NCBI RefSeq assembly: GCF_007567505.1
Contig: NZ_CP041783.1
Span: 1,860,001-1,924,000 of the forward strand
Direction of reading: 5' to 3'
Length of the DNA: 64,000 nucleotides
From: Shewanella donghaensis
GTDB lineage: Bacteria > Pseudomonadota > Gammaproteobacteria > Enterobacterales > Shewanellaceae
Shown: positions 46,803-60,747 of the stretch, one piece after another
Position numbering within the stretch: position 1 is the stretch's first letter
Layout of the letters: every line of letters begins with the position of its first letter
Position numbers and translations under genes: made by a program
Notes under the pieces: generated by a model
What the model was told of the DNA's origin: nothing
The model's database searches: none
Seen by the model: only the letters and a program-made list of their open reading frames with translations

Positions 46803-47921
46803 TTAACCCTTATCAGTGTTATTAGTGGTATCGCTTGTCACTGTATTGTTAAACTGCTCTGCTTGAGCCTGTTGCTGCATTGCAACCATCTGTTGTCGCT
46901 GAACTTCTTGCACATCTTGATACTCTACAAGTTCTCTTAATACCGATGTAGCATAACTTCCTGCTGGTAAAATAAACTCTATAACTAAAACATCATTTTC
47001 TTCAAAACGATATTTAAGTGCTTGAGGCTTTAATAATAGTGAGCGACGCTCTTGCTCTAAACCGGCTTCTTCAAGCCCTGATAGATCTGTAGTTAAATCA
47101 GCCAATGAAGCTTGCTCAAGTACTGCAGCCAAACCTTGAGTTGGCAGTTCGCCACGTCCCCACAATGGCGCAGATAGTTGAATGTCATCATCCGTTAGAC
47201 GTTTAACGGTCGTTTCATCCCAGTTATCAGCAACAAAAAAGCTTTTGCTACCAGCCAACATGACACAATCGCCATTGATGGGATCTACACCATTTTTCTG
47301 TAATCGATAGGACACCGCGGTATTAAACACGTTTGAACGAACAGCAGACAAATACATACTGCGTTTTTTCCTGTCTTTAACTTTCTTTCCTGCAAGCATC
47401 TGCTGCCCGAAAATTAAATTCTTACCTTTGTGACCAAAACGCTGCTCACCAAAATAATTGGGAACGCCCGCTGCAGCAATTTGTTTAATTCGCTGCTCAA
47501 GTATCGCTTTATCAGAAACGTTACGTAACGTCAGTTCAAATCGGTTACCTAGTAATGCACCAATTCGTAATTTTTTACTATGACGTTGACTCGATAGGAT
47601 CGTTAATTGATCATCGGTTAATGATTGCCAATTAGGGGTTTCTTTACCAGGGATACGCACACCAAACCATTGTTCTGTCACTGCGTTTCTATCTTTTTGT
47701 CCTGCGTAAGTGACTTCTTTTTGATGCACTTTGGCAAACTTGGCTAATATCTCCGCCACTTGTGTGGTATTTAATCCGTCTTTACGAATATGGATCATAT
47801 GATGCTCACCTTCGCCAGTAGGGCTAAAAGGCAGCATCTCTTTGACGATAAAATCGCTATTCACAGTACGTAAATCAGCGGTGCAATCAGGTTTACCAAA
47901 CAAGTAATGTAACGGGATCAT
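46803..47921 (-). CDS. truD: tRNA pseudouridine(13) synthase
   Basis: 372 residues from the ATG at 47921; the frame is open 39 bp further but MIPLHYLFGKPDC is the usual start. Catalytic Asp in TYAGQKDRNAVTEQWFGVRI, then GVPNYFGEQRFGHKGKNL and the C-terminal FILPAGSYATSVLRELVEYQ with a Gln-rich tail (QQQAQAEQ) beyond the family norm. Makes pseudouridine 13 in tRNA-Glu. Confidence 0.95.
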   Translation of the reverse strand: MIPLHYLFGKPDCTADLRTVNSDFIVKEMLPFSPTGEGEHHMIHIRKDGLNTTQVAEILAKFAKVHQKEVTYAGQKDRNAVTEQWFGVRIPGKETPNWQSLTDDQLTILSSQRHSKKLRIGALLGNRFELTLRNVSDKAILEQRIKQIAAAGVPNYFGEQRFGHKGKNLIFGQQMLAGKKVKDRKKRSMYLSAVRSNVFNTAVSYRLQKNGVDPINGDCVMLAGSKSFFVADNWDETTVKRLTDDDIQLSAPLWGRGELPTQGLAAVLEQASLADLTTDLSGLEEAGLEQERRSLLLKPQALKYRFEENDVLVIEFILPAGSYATSVLRELVEYQDVQEVQRQQMVAMQQQAQAEQFNNTVTSDTTNNTDKG

Positions 47922-48017
47922 GTTTATTCTCGAATCAACGAATGAGTTATTAATTAACAACGGTTTTGAGCTGTACGTATAAATCGCTGTTTCAAATTTA
48001 GATGATTTACTAAAAAA

Positions 48018-48500
48018 CTAGTCTCTCACCATAAGTACAACTGACTCAACTGCAATACCTTCTTTTCGGCCAGTAAAGCCCAGTTTTTCAGTTGTTGTCG
48101 CTTTGACGTTGATATTATCAATATCTGTCATCAAGTCTTCGGCAAGACATGTTCTTATTGACTCAATATGCGGCAACATTTTTGGCGCTTGGGCAATGAT
48201 AGTGACATCTAAGTTACCGATCATAAATTGCTTTTGTTGGGCTAAAGAAAAACAATGTCTTAATAACACTCTGCTGTCAGCACCTTCAAACTCTGCGTCA
48301 GTGTCGGGGAAATGTTTGCCAATATCCCCTAGTGCCATCGCACCCAATATCGCATCTGAAATAGCGTGTAAAACTACATCACCATCAGAATGAGCAATCA
48401 ATCCTGTCTCATAAGGAACTGTAACACCACCAAGAATAAGTGGCTTATCACCACCAAATTTGTGTACGTCAAAACCGTGACCAATGCGTATATTCAACAT
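48018..48500 (-). CDS. ispF: 2-C-methyl-D-erythritol 2,4-cyclodiphosphate synthase
   Basis: 160 residues, fifth enzyme of the MEP isoprenoid route. [11 protein letters not shown] supplies the metal Asp/His, with [20 protein letters not shown] and [20 protein letters not shown]. Eleven bp after ispD, an enzyme two steps earlier; the two are often fused in other bacteria. Confidence 0.96.
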   Translation of the reverse strand: MLNIRIGHGFDVHKFGGDKPLILGGVTVPYETGLIAHSDGDVVLHAISDAILGAMALGDIGKHFPDTDAEFEGADSRVLLRHCFSLAQQKQFMIGNLDVTIIAQAPKMLPHIESIRTCLAEDLMTDIDNINVKATTTEKLGFTGRKEGIAVESVVLMVRD

Positions 48501-48511
48501 GATAAAAACCG

Positions 48512-49228
48512 CTATTTAAGAGAATGAATGTGGGTTAAAAATAGTAAAGCTAATTGTAAGTCATCAGGATGAGTGACTTTAATGTTATCCGCACGACCTG
48601 ATACTAAACCCGGCTGAATACCGGCCCATTCCATCGCACTTGCCTCATCTGTAATTTGAACACCTTGCTTAAGTGCATCGCTTAGGTGTTGCTGTAGACT
48701 TGAACATGGAAATAGTTGAGGTGTTAAAGCATGCCAAAGGTTTTCACGGGACACCGTCTCAGAAATAATATCGCTAGAACCATTGCTGCGTTTCATCGTA
48801 TCTCGAACGGGCATCGCTAAAATAGCGCCTTGAGGATGTTCAATACGAGCGTGGAGCAATTTTTCAATATCGTCATGAGTTAAGCAGGGCCGAGCCGCAT
48901 CGTGCACTAATACCCATGGAGACTCATGGCTAGATTCGTCTATACAGTTAAGTGCACAAAGAACTGAATCTGCACGTTCCCCCCCGCCAATAACGGTCTT
49001 AACTTTGGGATGGCTAGCTTGGGATAAGGAGCCAAAAAAAGTATCATCAGGATGCAAAGCAACGATGACTTGTTTGATGTTTTTATGGCTAATTAAGCTG
49101 TCTAAGGTATGAGCTAGGATACTTTGCTCACCTAAAGCTAAATACTGCTTGGGGATAGTTGCGCCCATTCTTGCACCAATACCAGCTGCAGGAACAATAG
49201 CGATAACAGATTGATTATCTGAGTTCAT
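48512..49228 (-). CDS. ispD: 2-C-methyl-D-erythritol 4-phosphate cytidylyltransferase
   Basis: 238 residues. CTP-binding [20 protein letters not shown] at the N-terminus, [16 protein letters not shown] in the middle and [11 protein letters not shown] near residue 200. Activates MEP with CTP. Six bp after ftsB. Confidence 0.96.
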   Translation of the reverse strand: MNSDNQSVIAIVPAAGIGARMGATIPKQYLALGEQSILAHTLDSLISHKNIKQVIVALHPDDTFFGSLSQASHPKVKTVIGGGERADSVLCALNCIDESSHESPWVLVHDAARPCLTHDDIEKLLHARIEHPQGAILAMPVRDTMKRSNGSSDIISETVSRENLWHALTPQLFPCSSLQQHLSDALKQGVQITDEASAMEWAGIQPGLVSGRADNIKVTHPDDLQLALLFLTHIHSLK

Positions 49229-49234
49229 AAAAAA

Positions 49235-49537
49235 TTATTGACCAAAACTAGCATTATTACGGGGGTTATTTCCAACAACGCGATAAAAGGTTTCGCCTTC
49301 TTTCACCATACCCAGTTCATTACGAGCACGTTCTTCAATTGCTTCTGTACCACTTTTTAAATCGATAATTTCAGCTTTTAAAATTTGATTTCGAGCGATG
49401 AGTTTGTCGTTACTGGCTTGTTGACTGTCTATCTGCTTTTTCAGATTCATATATTGAGATAGATTATTCTCGCCCTGCCAAAGTCGGAGCTGCAGTAAAC
49501 CAACTAAGATAAAAAGTAATAATAATAGGCTTTTCAT
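49235..49537 (-). CDS. ftsB: Cell division protein FtsB
   Basis: 100 residues from the ATG at 49537. One membrane span at the very start (KSLLLLLFILVGLLQLRLW), then a periplasmic coiled coil (LKKQIDSQQASNDKLIARNQ) and the IEERARNELGMVKEGETFYR motif found in all FtsB. Works with FtsL and FtsQ in the divisome. First gene of the ftsB-ispD-ispF-truD-surE-pcm-nlpD-rpoS run. Confidence 0.93.
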   Translation of the reverse strand: MKSLLLLLFILVGLLQLRLWQGENNLSQYMNLKKQIDSQQASNDKLIARNQILKAEIIDLKSGTEAIEERARNELGMVKEGETFYRVVGNNPRNNASFGQ

Positions 49538-49583
49538 ATGGCGAATGTGGTGGAATAAATGAATAGTATCACTATAGTACAAC

Positions 49584-49614
49584 AAAAAAGGCCACCTAGT
49601 GGTGGCCTTTTTTT
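49584..49614 (-). terminator. eno terminator
   Basis: AAAAAGGCCACC/GGTGGCCTTTTTTT with a TAGT loop, just after the eno stop and before ftsB. Shows that ftsB has its own promoter although it lies beside eno. Confidence 0.92.
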
Positions 49615-49628
49615 AACTCAGGGGAAAA

Positions 49629-50951
<1,323 letters not shown>

Positions 50952-51124
50952 TTAAAATTAAAATAGAAAATCAATACCAATAAATCGCTGCTATATATAA
51001 TTCAGCTAGCAATTATTGGTATTTCACTTTCAGTTTGGTAATAAAGTATCAACAAGAGGCATAGCATAGTCCTATTCTCTTTTAGCGGCAACTACTACCT
51101 GTATATGGCACCTGAGCGATAAAA

Positions 51125-51156
51125 AAAAGCCACTGATGTTGTCATCAAGTGGCTTT
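51125..51156 (-). terminator. pyrG terminator
   Basis: On the minus strand AAAAGCCACTTGATG and CATCAGTGGCTTTT pair with one bulged base and run into eight Ts, 7 bp after the pyrG stop. Confidence 0.88.
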
Positions 51157-51162
51157 TCTATT

Positions 51163-52905
<1,743 letters not shown>

Positions 52906-53023
52906 TTAAATTGATATTAAGCATCACATGATTACAGAATAATAATTCTCAATCATTCTCATCACTTTGGAATTGAGATGATGCGTAATGAAGAGATGAT
53001 AAGCATCATCTCAATCTTAATTA

Positions 53024-53857
53024 TTAACTTCTTTCTGTAAGTTTAACTTTATCCCAGTAGGCATCAAGCTCTTCAAGTGAATGTTCTTCAAAAGCTTTGC
53101 TACTTTGCGCAGCATGTTGCTCAACACCTCTGAATCGACGTTCAAATTTTTGATTAGCTTGTCTTAGGGCTTGCTCAGGATCTACGCCTAAATGTCTTGC
53201 CATGTTAGCAACAGCAAAGAGTAAGTCGCCCATTTCATCAACAACCTTGGGAAAGTACTCTTCTTTATTCGTCGATAAATGCTTAGCTTCAACTAATACT
53301 TCATCGATTTCTTCATGTACTTTAGCAACTACAGGGGCTAAATCAGGCCAGTCAAAACCCACCTTAGCCACACGCTTTTGAATTTTAATGGCGCGATTAA
53401 GTGCCGGTAACGCCACCGGAATATCGTCAAGTAGCGATAGTTGGCTTTTCTGTACTCTTTCCTGTTGTTTGATTTCATCCCATGCAAGTTTAACCTGCTC
53501 AGCGTTATCAGCAGGATCATCGCTGATGAACACATGTGGGTGACGACGGGTTAACTTGTGACAAATCTTATCAACGACCGTGGAGAAATCGAACAAGCCT
53601 TGTTCTTTACCCAGTTGACAATAAAACACCACTTGGAACAGTAAATCTCCCAGTTCATCCGGTAATGAATCTAAATCAGCTTGCTCAATAGCATCGGCAA
53701 CTTCATATGCTTCTTCAAGAGTGAATGGCACTATCGTTTCAAATGTCTGCTCTTTGTCCCATGGGCAACCCGTTTTAGGATCCCGCAGTTTTTCCATGAT
53801 ATTTAATAATGGCTGCATTACGTCATTAGATTTTGAAGGCATATTCTCATTTCTCAT
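53024..53857 (-). CDS. mazG: Nucleoside triphosphate pyrophosphohydrolase
   Basis: 277 residues from 53857; starts at 53842 or 53818 are also possible, since the region repeats AATGAGA three times and has no clear ribosome site. Two MazG domains: the first with TGCPWDKEQTFETIVPFTLE and EAYEVADAIEQADLDSLPDE (metal Glu cluster), the second after residue 160 with EEIDEVLVEAKH and VVDEMGDLLFAVANMARHLG. Clears non-canonical NTPs and lowers ppGpp in the known E. coli case; directly downstream of relA by 98 bp. Confidence 0.93.
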   Translation of the reverse strand: MRNENMPSKSNDVMQPLLNIMEKLRDPKTGCPWDKEQTFETIVPFTLEEAYEVADAIEQADLDSLPDELGDLLFQVVFYCQLGKEQGLFDFSTVVDKICHKLTRRHPHVFISDDPADNAEQVKLAWDEIKQQERVQKSQLSLLDDIPVALPALNRAIKIQKRVAKVGFDWPDLAPVVAKVHEEIDEVLVEAKHLSTNKEEYFPKVVDEMGDLLFAVANMARHLGVDPEQALRQANQKFERRFRGVEQHAAQSSKAFEEHSLEELDAYWDKVKLTERS

Positions 53858-53955
53858 TTCTCATTTTCAAATACAAGTAGAACTTAAAAACAAAGGCGAC
53901 AAACCTTTCGATTTATCACCTTTTTTAATCATCAAATGCGCTAAGCGATATTAAA

Positions 53956-56169
53956 TTATAATCTTCTCGCTTCGATAACGCCTTCGACTTGGCTTAGTTT
54001 TGCCAAAATTCTTGAAAGACCGTCTAGATTATATAGCTCAAGTTCAAGCTGAACTGCTGCCGTCTGGTTTTTCTCATCGGAACTTGAACTCATCGCCATG
54101 ACATTAGACTTTTCAGCAGCAAGTACTGTCGTGACATCCCTTAGCAATCCGCTACGGTCATGGGCGTTAACCACCACTTTAATGCGGTAACCACCGGAGT
54201 AATTTTCACCCCAAACAACTTCTACATTTCTTTCAGGGTGAACACGCATCAACTCTTTGACTTGAGCACAATCGCTGCGGTGAACTGATACGCCGCGCCC
54301 CATAGTGATATAACCAAATATCTCATCACCAGGTACAGGCTTGCAGCAACTGGCAATATGGCTTAATAAATTACCGACACCATTCACTTCAACCTGACCT
54401 TTGCCTTTACGCTCAGGTTTAGTATGGGAACGCTTAATGATTTCCTCAACAATCTCTTGTTCAGTACTTTCTGCTTTGCGAAGGCTGGTCTCAATAAAGT
54501 TGACCACTTGGTTTAACCGTAAATCGCCACCACCAATCGCCGCTAACATGTCATCCATTGTGTTCATGTTAAAACGTTCAACTGCGATCTTGGCATCTTT
54601 TATCGTCAGCGTGACTCGGGCTAGTTCAGCCTCAAGCAGTTCTTTACCTGCGGCCATGTTTTTGTCGCGGTCTTGCTGCTTAAACCAATGTTGTATTTTT
54701 GAACGAGAACGTGATGACTTTATATAGCCTAAATTTGGGTTTAACCAATCACGTTTAGGGTTAGGATGCTTTGAAGTAATAATCTCAATGCGTTCACCGG
54801 TTTCAACTTGATAAGTAAATGGCACAATTCTGCCATCCACTTTAGCGCCAATACATTTATGCCCGACGTGAGAATGGATATAGTAAGCGAAATCTAGCAC
54901 TGTTGAACCTAATGGTAAGTCAACAACTTCGCCATTGGGTGTAAACACATAAACGCGATCTTCAAATACCTGGCTGCGAACTTCTTCAACTAAGTTACCC
55001 GTTTCAGCAACGTCTTCTTGCCAAAGTAAAATGTTACGTAGCCAATTGATTTTTTCTTCATAGCCACTTTGTTTAGTCGCGCCACCCGCAGTGCCTTCTT
55101 TGTACTTCCAGTGAGCAGCCACACCGAGCTCTGCATCTTGGTGCATCGCTTCTGTACGGATTTGAATTTCAACTGTTTTACCTTCAGGACCCACAACAAC
55201 GGTATGAATAGATTGGTAACCATTAGGCTTTGGATTTGCCACATAATCATCAAACTCACGGGGGATATGATGCCAAAGCGTATGGACCACTCCCAATGCG
55301 CCATAACAATCTTGCAGGCGGTCAGTGACAATCCTGACTGCACGCACATCAAACAGTTCATCAAACTTAAGATCTTTGCCCTTCATCTTACGCCAGATGC
55401 TGTAAATGTGTTTTGGGCGGCCATAAACTTTAGCGCGAATTTCATCGTCATCGAGGCGTTGTTGCAACTGGCTGACAAACTTGTCTACAAACACTTCTCT
55501 ATCGACACGTTTGCCATCAAGTTGTTTGGCAATATCTTTATAAACTGTAGGGTGAAGGTAGCGAAATGAAATATCTTCCAATTCCCACTTTAGTTGACCA
55601 ATACCTAGACGGTTTGCCAATGGTGCATAAATATCAGCAATCTCACGAGCCAATAAAACTCGCGTTTCTTCGTCGGCATTTTTAACTTCACGCAGCAAAC
55701 GTAGTCGTTCAGCAAGTTTAATCACCACTGCGCGAACATCTTCCACCATCGCCAACAACATTTTACGAATATTGTCGATTTGTGGTTCAGCAGCGCGAGA
55801 GTCCTGACTCACCTTTAATGCACCGATGGCTTCCATAGTCACAACACTGGCAACCAGGCTGCCTAAACTTGCGCCAAATTTTTCGGTAATTTCTTCAACA
55901 GATAAGATGCCAGCATCATGAATAATGAATAACAAGGATGCCTGTAGAGTTTCGATGTCCATGTTTAATGGTGCAAGGATTTCGACCATTTCTCTGGCGC
56001 GTTCAAGCAACTCGCGATGTAAGGCGGGGGTTTTAGTGGGCAAAGCATCTAGTTGATGAATAAGTTCCAGCAGCATTTGAGCTTCTTCAGCGTTATCAAT
56101 GTAACGTACTACCCACTCATCGATATTAAAATCGGCTGAATTGAAATGTGCTTCTCGGACTGAGACCAT
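53956..56169 (-). CDS. relA: GTP pyrophosphokinase RelA
   Basis: 737 residues. Ribosome-dependent synthesis of (p)ppGpp. The N-terminal hydrolase-like domain lacks the intact HD metal motif (LLFIIHDAGILSVEEI), as in RelA rather than SpoT. Then the synthetase domain (KFDELFDVRAVRIVTDRLQD and EIQIRTEAMHQDAELGVAAH), TGS (FTPNGEVVDLPLGSTVLDFA), a zinc-finger domain (ASCCKPVPGDEIFGYITMGR) and a C-terminal ACT domain. Same gene order mazG-relA-rlmD-barA as in E. coli. Confidence 0.96.
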   Translation of the reverse strand: MVSVREAHFNSADFNIDEWVVRYIDNAEEAQMLLELIHQLDALPTKTPALHRELLERAREMVEILAPLNMDIETLQASLLFIIHDAGILSVEEITEKFGASLGSLVASVVTMEAIGALKVSQDSRAAEPQIDNIRKMLLAMVEDVRAVVIKLAERLRLLREVKNADEETRVLLAREIADIYAPLANRLGIGQLKWELEDISFRYLHPTVYKDIAKQLDGKRVDREVFVDKFVSQLQQRLDDDEIRAKVYGRPKHIYSIWRKMKGKDLKFDELFDVRAVRIVTDRLQDCYGALGVVHTLWHHIPREFDDYVANPKPNGYQSIHTVVVGPEGKTVEIQIRTEAMHQDAELGVAAHWKYKEGTAGGATKQSGYEEKINWLRNILLWQEDVAETGNLVEEVRSQVFEDRVYVFTPNGEVVDLPLGSTVLDFAYYIHSHVGHKCIGAKVDGRIVPFTYQVETGERIEIITSKHPNPKRDWLNPNLGYIKSSRSRSKIQHWFKQQDRDKNMAAGKELLEAELARVTLTIKDAKIAVERFNMNTMDDMLAAIGGGDLRLNQVVNFIETSLRKAESTEQEIVEEIIKRSHTKPERKGKGQVEVNGVGNLLSHIASCCKPVPGDEIFGYITMGRGVSVHRSDCAQVKELMRVHPERNVEVVWGENYSGGYRIKVVVNAHDRSGLLRDVTTVLAAEKSNVMAMSSSSDEKNQTAAVQLELELYNLDGLSRILAKLSQVEGVIEARRL

Positions 56170-56473
56170 AATTAACTTCCTTATTGGAACTTACTTCTAC
56201 TAGAACAAATAACTAAAACGATGCAGAGATGTTGTCCACTTTAAACCGTTCATCTTGAGCTGTAAGTAATTTATGTCAAATTAATATTAATCAATTTACA
56301 AAATGTTACCTAAAAAAACGGTTTCAGTTTAAAACTTCAACAACATAGTGTTCTTCAATCAGTCATGTCGTTATTGGGCATACTTAACTTCAAATAGAAA
56401 CATTGTCGTTATGTTACATAAGCAACACTTGAACATCTCATATTTACCGCTATTCAAGCAGTACATTTATTCA
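56170..56473. other. Short intergenic region between relA and rlmD
   Basis: About 300 bp, AT-rich, with no supportable gene or hairpin. It must carry the relA promoter unless transcription reads through from rlmD. Confidence 0.45.
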
Positions 56474-57814
56474 CTATATTTCAAACAAAGCCATAGCTTC
56501 AATATGATGGGTTTGCGGAAACATATCTAGCATGGTTAATTTTTTTAGTTTATAACCTTGATCAATCAAGACTTGGCTGTCTCTTGCCAAACTGGCAGGA
56601 TTACATGAAACGTAAACGACTTTTTTAGGTTTCATTTTTGATAACCACTGCAAACTTTCAAAAGCGCCTGCTCTCGCAGGATCTAATAATAGCTTATCAA
56701 TTTTCCCAAGCCAGCTCGCTTCAGATAAATCAGCGCTTAAGTCGGCATGAAAGAAACTGAGGTTAGATAAATTATTATCAGTTGCATTCTGTTTCGCTTG
56801 AGTCACCATTTCAGGCACACCTTCAACGCCGATAACATCAGCAGCTTGAGTTGCTAATGGCAGACTGAAATTGCCCACACCACAAAACAAATCAAGAATA
56901 CGTTCGTCTTGTTGCGGCGCTAACCAATCGATAGCTTGCTCCACCATGCGCTTATTAATGTCGGCATTAACTTGAACAAAGTTGCCAGGGCTAAACTCAC
57001 AGGCAACTTGATCATTGGCTAATGAGTACTTTGGTAGATCAATGTTGCCCTCATTAACAAGCGATCGAAGTTCGCCTTCATTATCTTGTACTAACAAATG
57101 CAACTTATGCTGCAAAGCGAACTCTTTTAAACGCTCTTCGTCAGCAGGTTTAAGCTCTTTGGTTATTCTCAGTACTGCAAATAAACCATTTTCAGCTTCA
57201 GTTAACTCAAGATGGCCTAATGTCATCTTGGCTTGTAACTGATTTAGTACCTGAGAAAATGGTGTGATTAAAGCAGACAAAGCTTTGGCTAATACATCAC
57301 ACTGTTTTATATCAACAATGTTACTGGTACTCGATTCACGAAAACCTAACTGTAAGTGTTTTGTTTTTTTATCGAATAATGTCGCTAAACGCGCTTTACG
57401 GCGGTAATGCCATTGCTCGCCGATAACGTTATCGGTCATGACACTGTCATCCATATTGACCGCAACCTTACCCATTAAAGTTTTTAAGGCATCTTGCTTA
57501 TGTTCACGCTGTGCTTCTATTCTCATATGCTGTAAGTCACAACCACCACACTGCTGATAATGAGGACATCTTGTCGCGACTCTATTTTCTGCAGGTGTTT
57601 GTACTTTTAGTAATTTGGCTTTAGCAAATCTTTTCTTTTGCACAATTAATTGCGCAGTGACAGTTTCACCCGGTAAAGCACCTGGAACAAACACCACTTT
57701 ACCTTCGTGTTGTGCAATACCCGCCCCTAGGTGATCAAGTTGTGATACCGTTAGGTTCAATTTGGCCGAAAGTTGTTTCGTTTTGTTTGGTTTTGCTTTA
57801 AAAAATTGTGCCAT
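56474..57814 (-). CDS. rlmD: 23S rRNA (uracil-1939-C5)-methyltransferase
   Basis: 446 residues. N-terminal TRAM domain ([20 protein letters not shown]), a 4Fe-4S Cys set in [16 protein letters not shown] with an upstream Cys, and a Rossmann methyltransferase with [15 protein letters not shown] (SAM), [11 protein letters not shown] and [14 protein letters not shown] (catalytic Cys). Faces barA divergently, starting 120 bp away. Confidence 0.95.
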   Translation of the reverse strand: MAQFFKAKPNKTKQLSAKLNLTVSQLDHLGAGIAQHEGKVVFVPGALPGETVTAQLIVQKKRFAKAKLLKVQTPAENRVATRCPHYQQCGGCDLQHMRIEAQREHKQDALKTLMGKVAVNMDDSVMTDNVIGEQWHYRRKARLATLFDKKTKHLQLGFRESSTSNIVDIKQCDVLAKALSALITPFSQVLNQLQAKMTLGHLELTEAENGLFAVLRITKELKPADEERLKEFALQHKLHLLVQDNEGELRSLVNEGNIDLPKYSLANDQVACEFSPGNFVQVNADINKRMVEQAIDWLAPQQDERILDLFCGVGNFSLPLATQAADVIGVEGVPEMVTQAKQNATDNNLSNLSFFHADLSADLSEASWLGKIDKLLLDPARAGAFESLQWLSKMKPKKVVYVSCNPASLARDSQVLIDQGYKLKKLTMLDMFPQTHHIEAMALFEI

Positions 57815-57933
57815 TTTGGCCTCAGGTATTGAATAAACTACTGGTCAAGAGTGCTCTGTTTCTGGCAATCTAGACTCAATAATTGAAAAAAGTCTTTAGG
57901 AATAATTACTTCACGATGAATAATGCTAACAAC

Positions 57934-60747
57934 ATGACCAAATATAGCCTTCGTTCATGGGTACTGGTACTTGCGTTAGCTCCTACTGTCATGGTGGGTA
58001 TTCTACTTGGAAGTTACTTCACCATAAACCGTTTTTATGAGCTAGAAGAAACCTTAATCAATCAAGGCCGAAGTATTGTTGAGCCATTGGCTATCGCCAG
58101 TGAGTTTGGGCTAGTCACAGAGAACAGAGAAGCCAGTAAAAGATTATTAGCGGCCTCGCAATTAAATAATTCCTCACTCATACATTCAATTGCTATATTC
58201 AATGTAGAGAACCAACTATTTGTCACCTCTCATTATCACAAAGATTTTGAAAGTATGCGCTATCAAAGAGCGCTTGAATCCCTCACTGCGAGTCAGTACG
58301 AAACCATTGAAGATAGTATGGTTATTCGTGTACCTATTATCTCGTATACCGGTGTTAATCAGCAACAACCCAGTCAAAGCGTAACCGCTGCACCTGCTTA
58401 TGACAGTAATAAAATCATCACCAATGCAGAAGGTGAGCAAATACTGGGTTACATCTCTATATTACTGAACAAAGAAAACGCGCTTCTTGAACAACATCGT
58501 GCTGCCATTGCCGCCTTTGTAATTGTATTAATTGGCGTCCAACTAAATCTCTTTTTCACCTTCCGATTAGTGAAACACGTTAACTACCCTATCACCGAGA
58601 TGGTTCGAGTGGTGGCAAAGATTCGAGAAGGTAAATTGGATACCCGCCTAGATGGACAATTGATTGGCGAACTTGATTTACTTAAGCGTGGTATTAATGC
58701 CATGGCGAGTTCCTTGTCAGAATACCATGATGAGATGCAGCAAAATATTGACCAAGCGACATCTGATTTACGTGAAACCCTAGAGCAAATTGAGATTCAA
58801 AACGTTGAACTCGATTTAGCGAAAAAGCGTGCACTTGAAGCCAGTCGCATTAAATCTGAATTCTTGGCCAACATGTCCCATGAATTAAGAACGCCACTAA
58901 ACGGCGTTATTGGGTTTTCGAGGCAGTTAATTAAAACCCCGTTGCACTCGAGCCAGCTTGATTACATAAAAACTATTGAGCGCAGTGCGACTAACTTACT
59001 GGGTATTATTAACGATATTCTTGATTTCTCGAAACTAGAAGCCGGAAAAATGGTATTAGAGAAGATGCCATTTGCACTGCGTGAAACCATATCCGACACC
59101 ATTACTATTGTCGCTGGAGCTGCTCAAGAGAAGAATATTGAGCTAGTGATTGATATTGACGACAACGTGCCAGAAAGTGTCAGCGGTGATGCCATGCGTG
59201 TCGCCCAGATCATGACTAACTTAATGGGTAATGCGATTAAGTTTACCGATCAAGGCAGTGTCATCCTTAAGATTCATCTGGTTGGCCAAAAAGATGAAAA
59301 CATTACCCTAAGATGTGAAATTATTGATACAGGTATCGGCATTGATGAAAGCCAGCAAGAATACTTATTCCAAGCTTTTGGCCAAGCTGACTCTTCAATC
59401 TCACGACGATTTGGTGGTACCGGTTTAGGCTTAGTGATTACCAAACGACTGATTAATCAAATGGGCGGCCAGATTGGTTTTACTTCAACACCCAACAAAG
59501 GCTCGACCTTCTGGTTCATGTTGCCACTTGAATTAAGCCAATTCCACATTGGCGAAGTACTGCACTTGGAATCATTAAGAGATAGAACACTCCTGTTATT
59601 TGAAACCAGAGAGCTAACTCGCGATACACTTAATCGTCGTTTTGAAGCTTGGGGGTTACACTTAACCACAGTAGGACAAATTGCCCATTTAGATTCGGCG
59701 ATAGCATCAAATAAAGTGCATTACGATTACATTTTACTAAATTGCCATGGCTTCAATGATGAAGAACAATTACTTAGTTATTTGAAACTTGCTAGACAAA
59801 AAACTGCTTGTTTAGTGCTATTACATGACTGTATTGAGCAACAAGAAATTCTTAACAATGCGCTGAGACCAAACAGTGACATATTACTGAGTATGCCCAT
59901 CAGTGATTATGAACTGGCTAATCAGCTCATTCATCCACCGACTCAAACAGCATTGCTAACGGAATCTTTACCTGCTGCGGTTTATGAACGTAAAAATTTA
60001 AGCGTGCTGGCGGTCGATGATAACTTGGCAAACTTAAAGCTCATTGATACGCTATTAAAAGAAATTGTCATTAATGTTATCTCGGTCAATAATGGCGATG
60101 AAGCCGTTAAATATGCTAACCAACAAGCATTTGATGTCATCTTTATGGATATTCAAATGCCGGGAATGGACGGTATTACGGCCACGAAGCTTATCCGCAA
60201 GGACTCATTAAACCGCAATACTCCCATTATTGCGGTTACAGCACATGCTATCGCTGAAGAACGTGAATTAATTTTAGGCAGTGGCATGGATGGATACCTT
60301 CCAAAACCAATCGATGAAGCTGCGCTAAAAGGGGTTATTGATCGTTGGATTAATAAACCTAAATTTACCCATTTTGATATGCATACCCTTAATTGGGAGC
60401 TGTGTTTAGCGCAAACTAATCAAAAACCTGATTTAGCCCTAGAGATGCTACAAATGTTGGTGGACTCTTTGCCTGAGAGTGTTACCAACATTGATGAAGC
60501 TTTAAAAACAAACAATAGTGAGCTTATGCTACAAACATTACATAAGCTCCATGGCGCCAGTTGTTATTGCGGCGTACCGAATACACAAAAGCTTTGCCAA
60601 GAAATAGAATCGTCTTTAAAGCACAAAACTAACATTGAAGACCTAGAACCTGAAATACTTGAGTTACTTGACGAGTTAACTAAGGTAGAATCAGCTGCAA
60701 ATCAAGTGATATCACAGTTATCAGCGGATGTTCCCCATGAGCAATAA
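57934..60747 (+). CDS. barA: Tripartite hybrid sensor histidine kinase BarA
   Basis: 938 residues from 57934, which matches MTxYSLR of E. coli BarA; ATG 57916 has a better upstream AGGA and is also possible. Two membrane spans flank a periplasmic domain (about residues 30-175); then HAMP, HisKA with FLANMSHELRTPLNG (His316), an ATPase with GTGLGLVITKRL, a degenerate middle receiver, a receiver with VIFMDIQMPGMDG (Asp739) and a C-terminal HPt with LHKLHGASCYCG (His870). In the known pathway it phosphorylates UvrY and so drives the CsrA-sequestering RNAs. The stop overlaps yjaG by 11 bp. Confidence 0.94.
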   Translation: MTKYSLRSWVLVLALAPTVMVGILLGSYFTINRFYELEETLINQGRSIVEPLAIASEFGLVTENREASKRLLAASQLNNSSLIHSIAIFNVENQLFVTSHYHKDFESMRYQRALESLTASQYETIEDSMVIRVPIISYTGVNQQQPSQSVTAAPAYDSNKIITNAEGEQILGYISILLNKENALLEQHRAAIAAFVIVLIGVQLNLFFTFRLVKHVNYPITEMVRVVAKIREGKLDTRLDGQLIGELDLLKRGINAMASSLSEYHDEMQQNIDQATSDLRETLEQIEIQNVELDLAKKRALEASRIKSEFLANMSHELRTPLNGVIGFSRQLIKTPLHSSQLDYIKTIERSATNLLGIINDILDFSKLEAGKMVLEKMPFALRETISDTITIVAGAAQEKNIELVIDIDDNVPESVSGDAMRVAQIMTNLMGNAIKFTDQGSVILKIHLVGQKDENITLRCEIIDTGIGIDESQQEYLFQAFGQADSSISRRFGGTGLGLVITKRLINQMGGQIGFTSTPNKGSTFWFMLPLELSQFHIGEVLHLESLRDRTLLLFETRELTRDTLNRRFEAWGLHLTTVGQIAHLDSAIASNKVHYDYILLNCHGFNDEEQLLSYLKLARQKTACLVLLHDCIEQQEILNNALRPNSDILLSMPISDYELANQLIHPPTQTALLTESLPAAVYERKNLSVLAVDDNLANLKLIDTLLKEIVINVISVNNGDEAVKYANQQAFDVIFMDIQMPGMDGITATKLIRKDSLNRNTPIIAVTAHAIAEERELILGSGMDGYLPKPIDEAALKGVIDRWINKPKFTHFDMHTLNWELCLAQTNQKPDLALEMLQMLVDSLPESVTNIDEALKTNNSELMLQTLHKLHGASCYCGVPNTQKLCQEIESSLKHKTNIEDLEPEILELLDELTKVESAANQVISQLSADVPHEQ

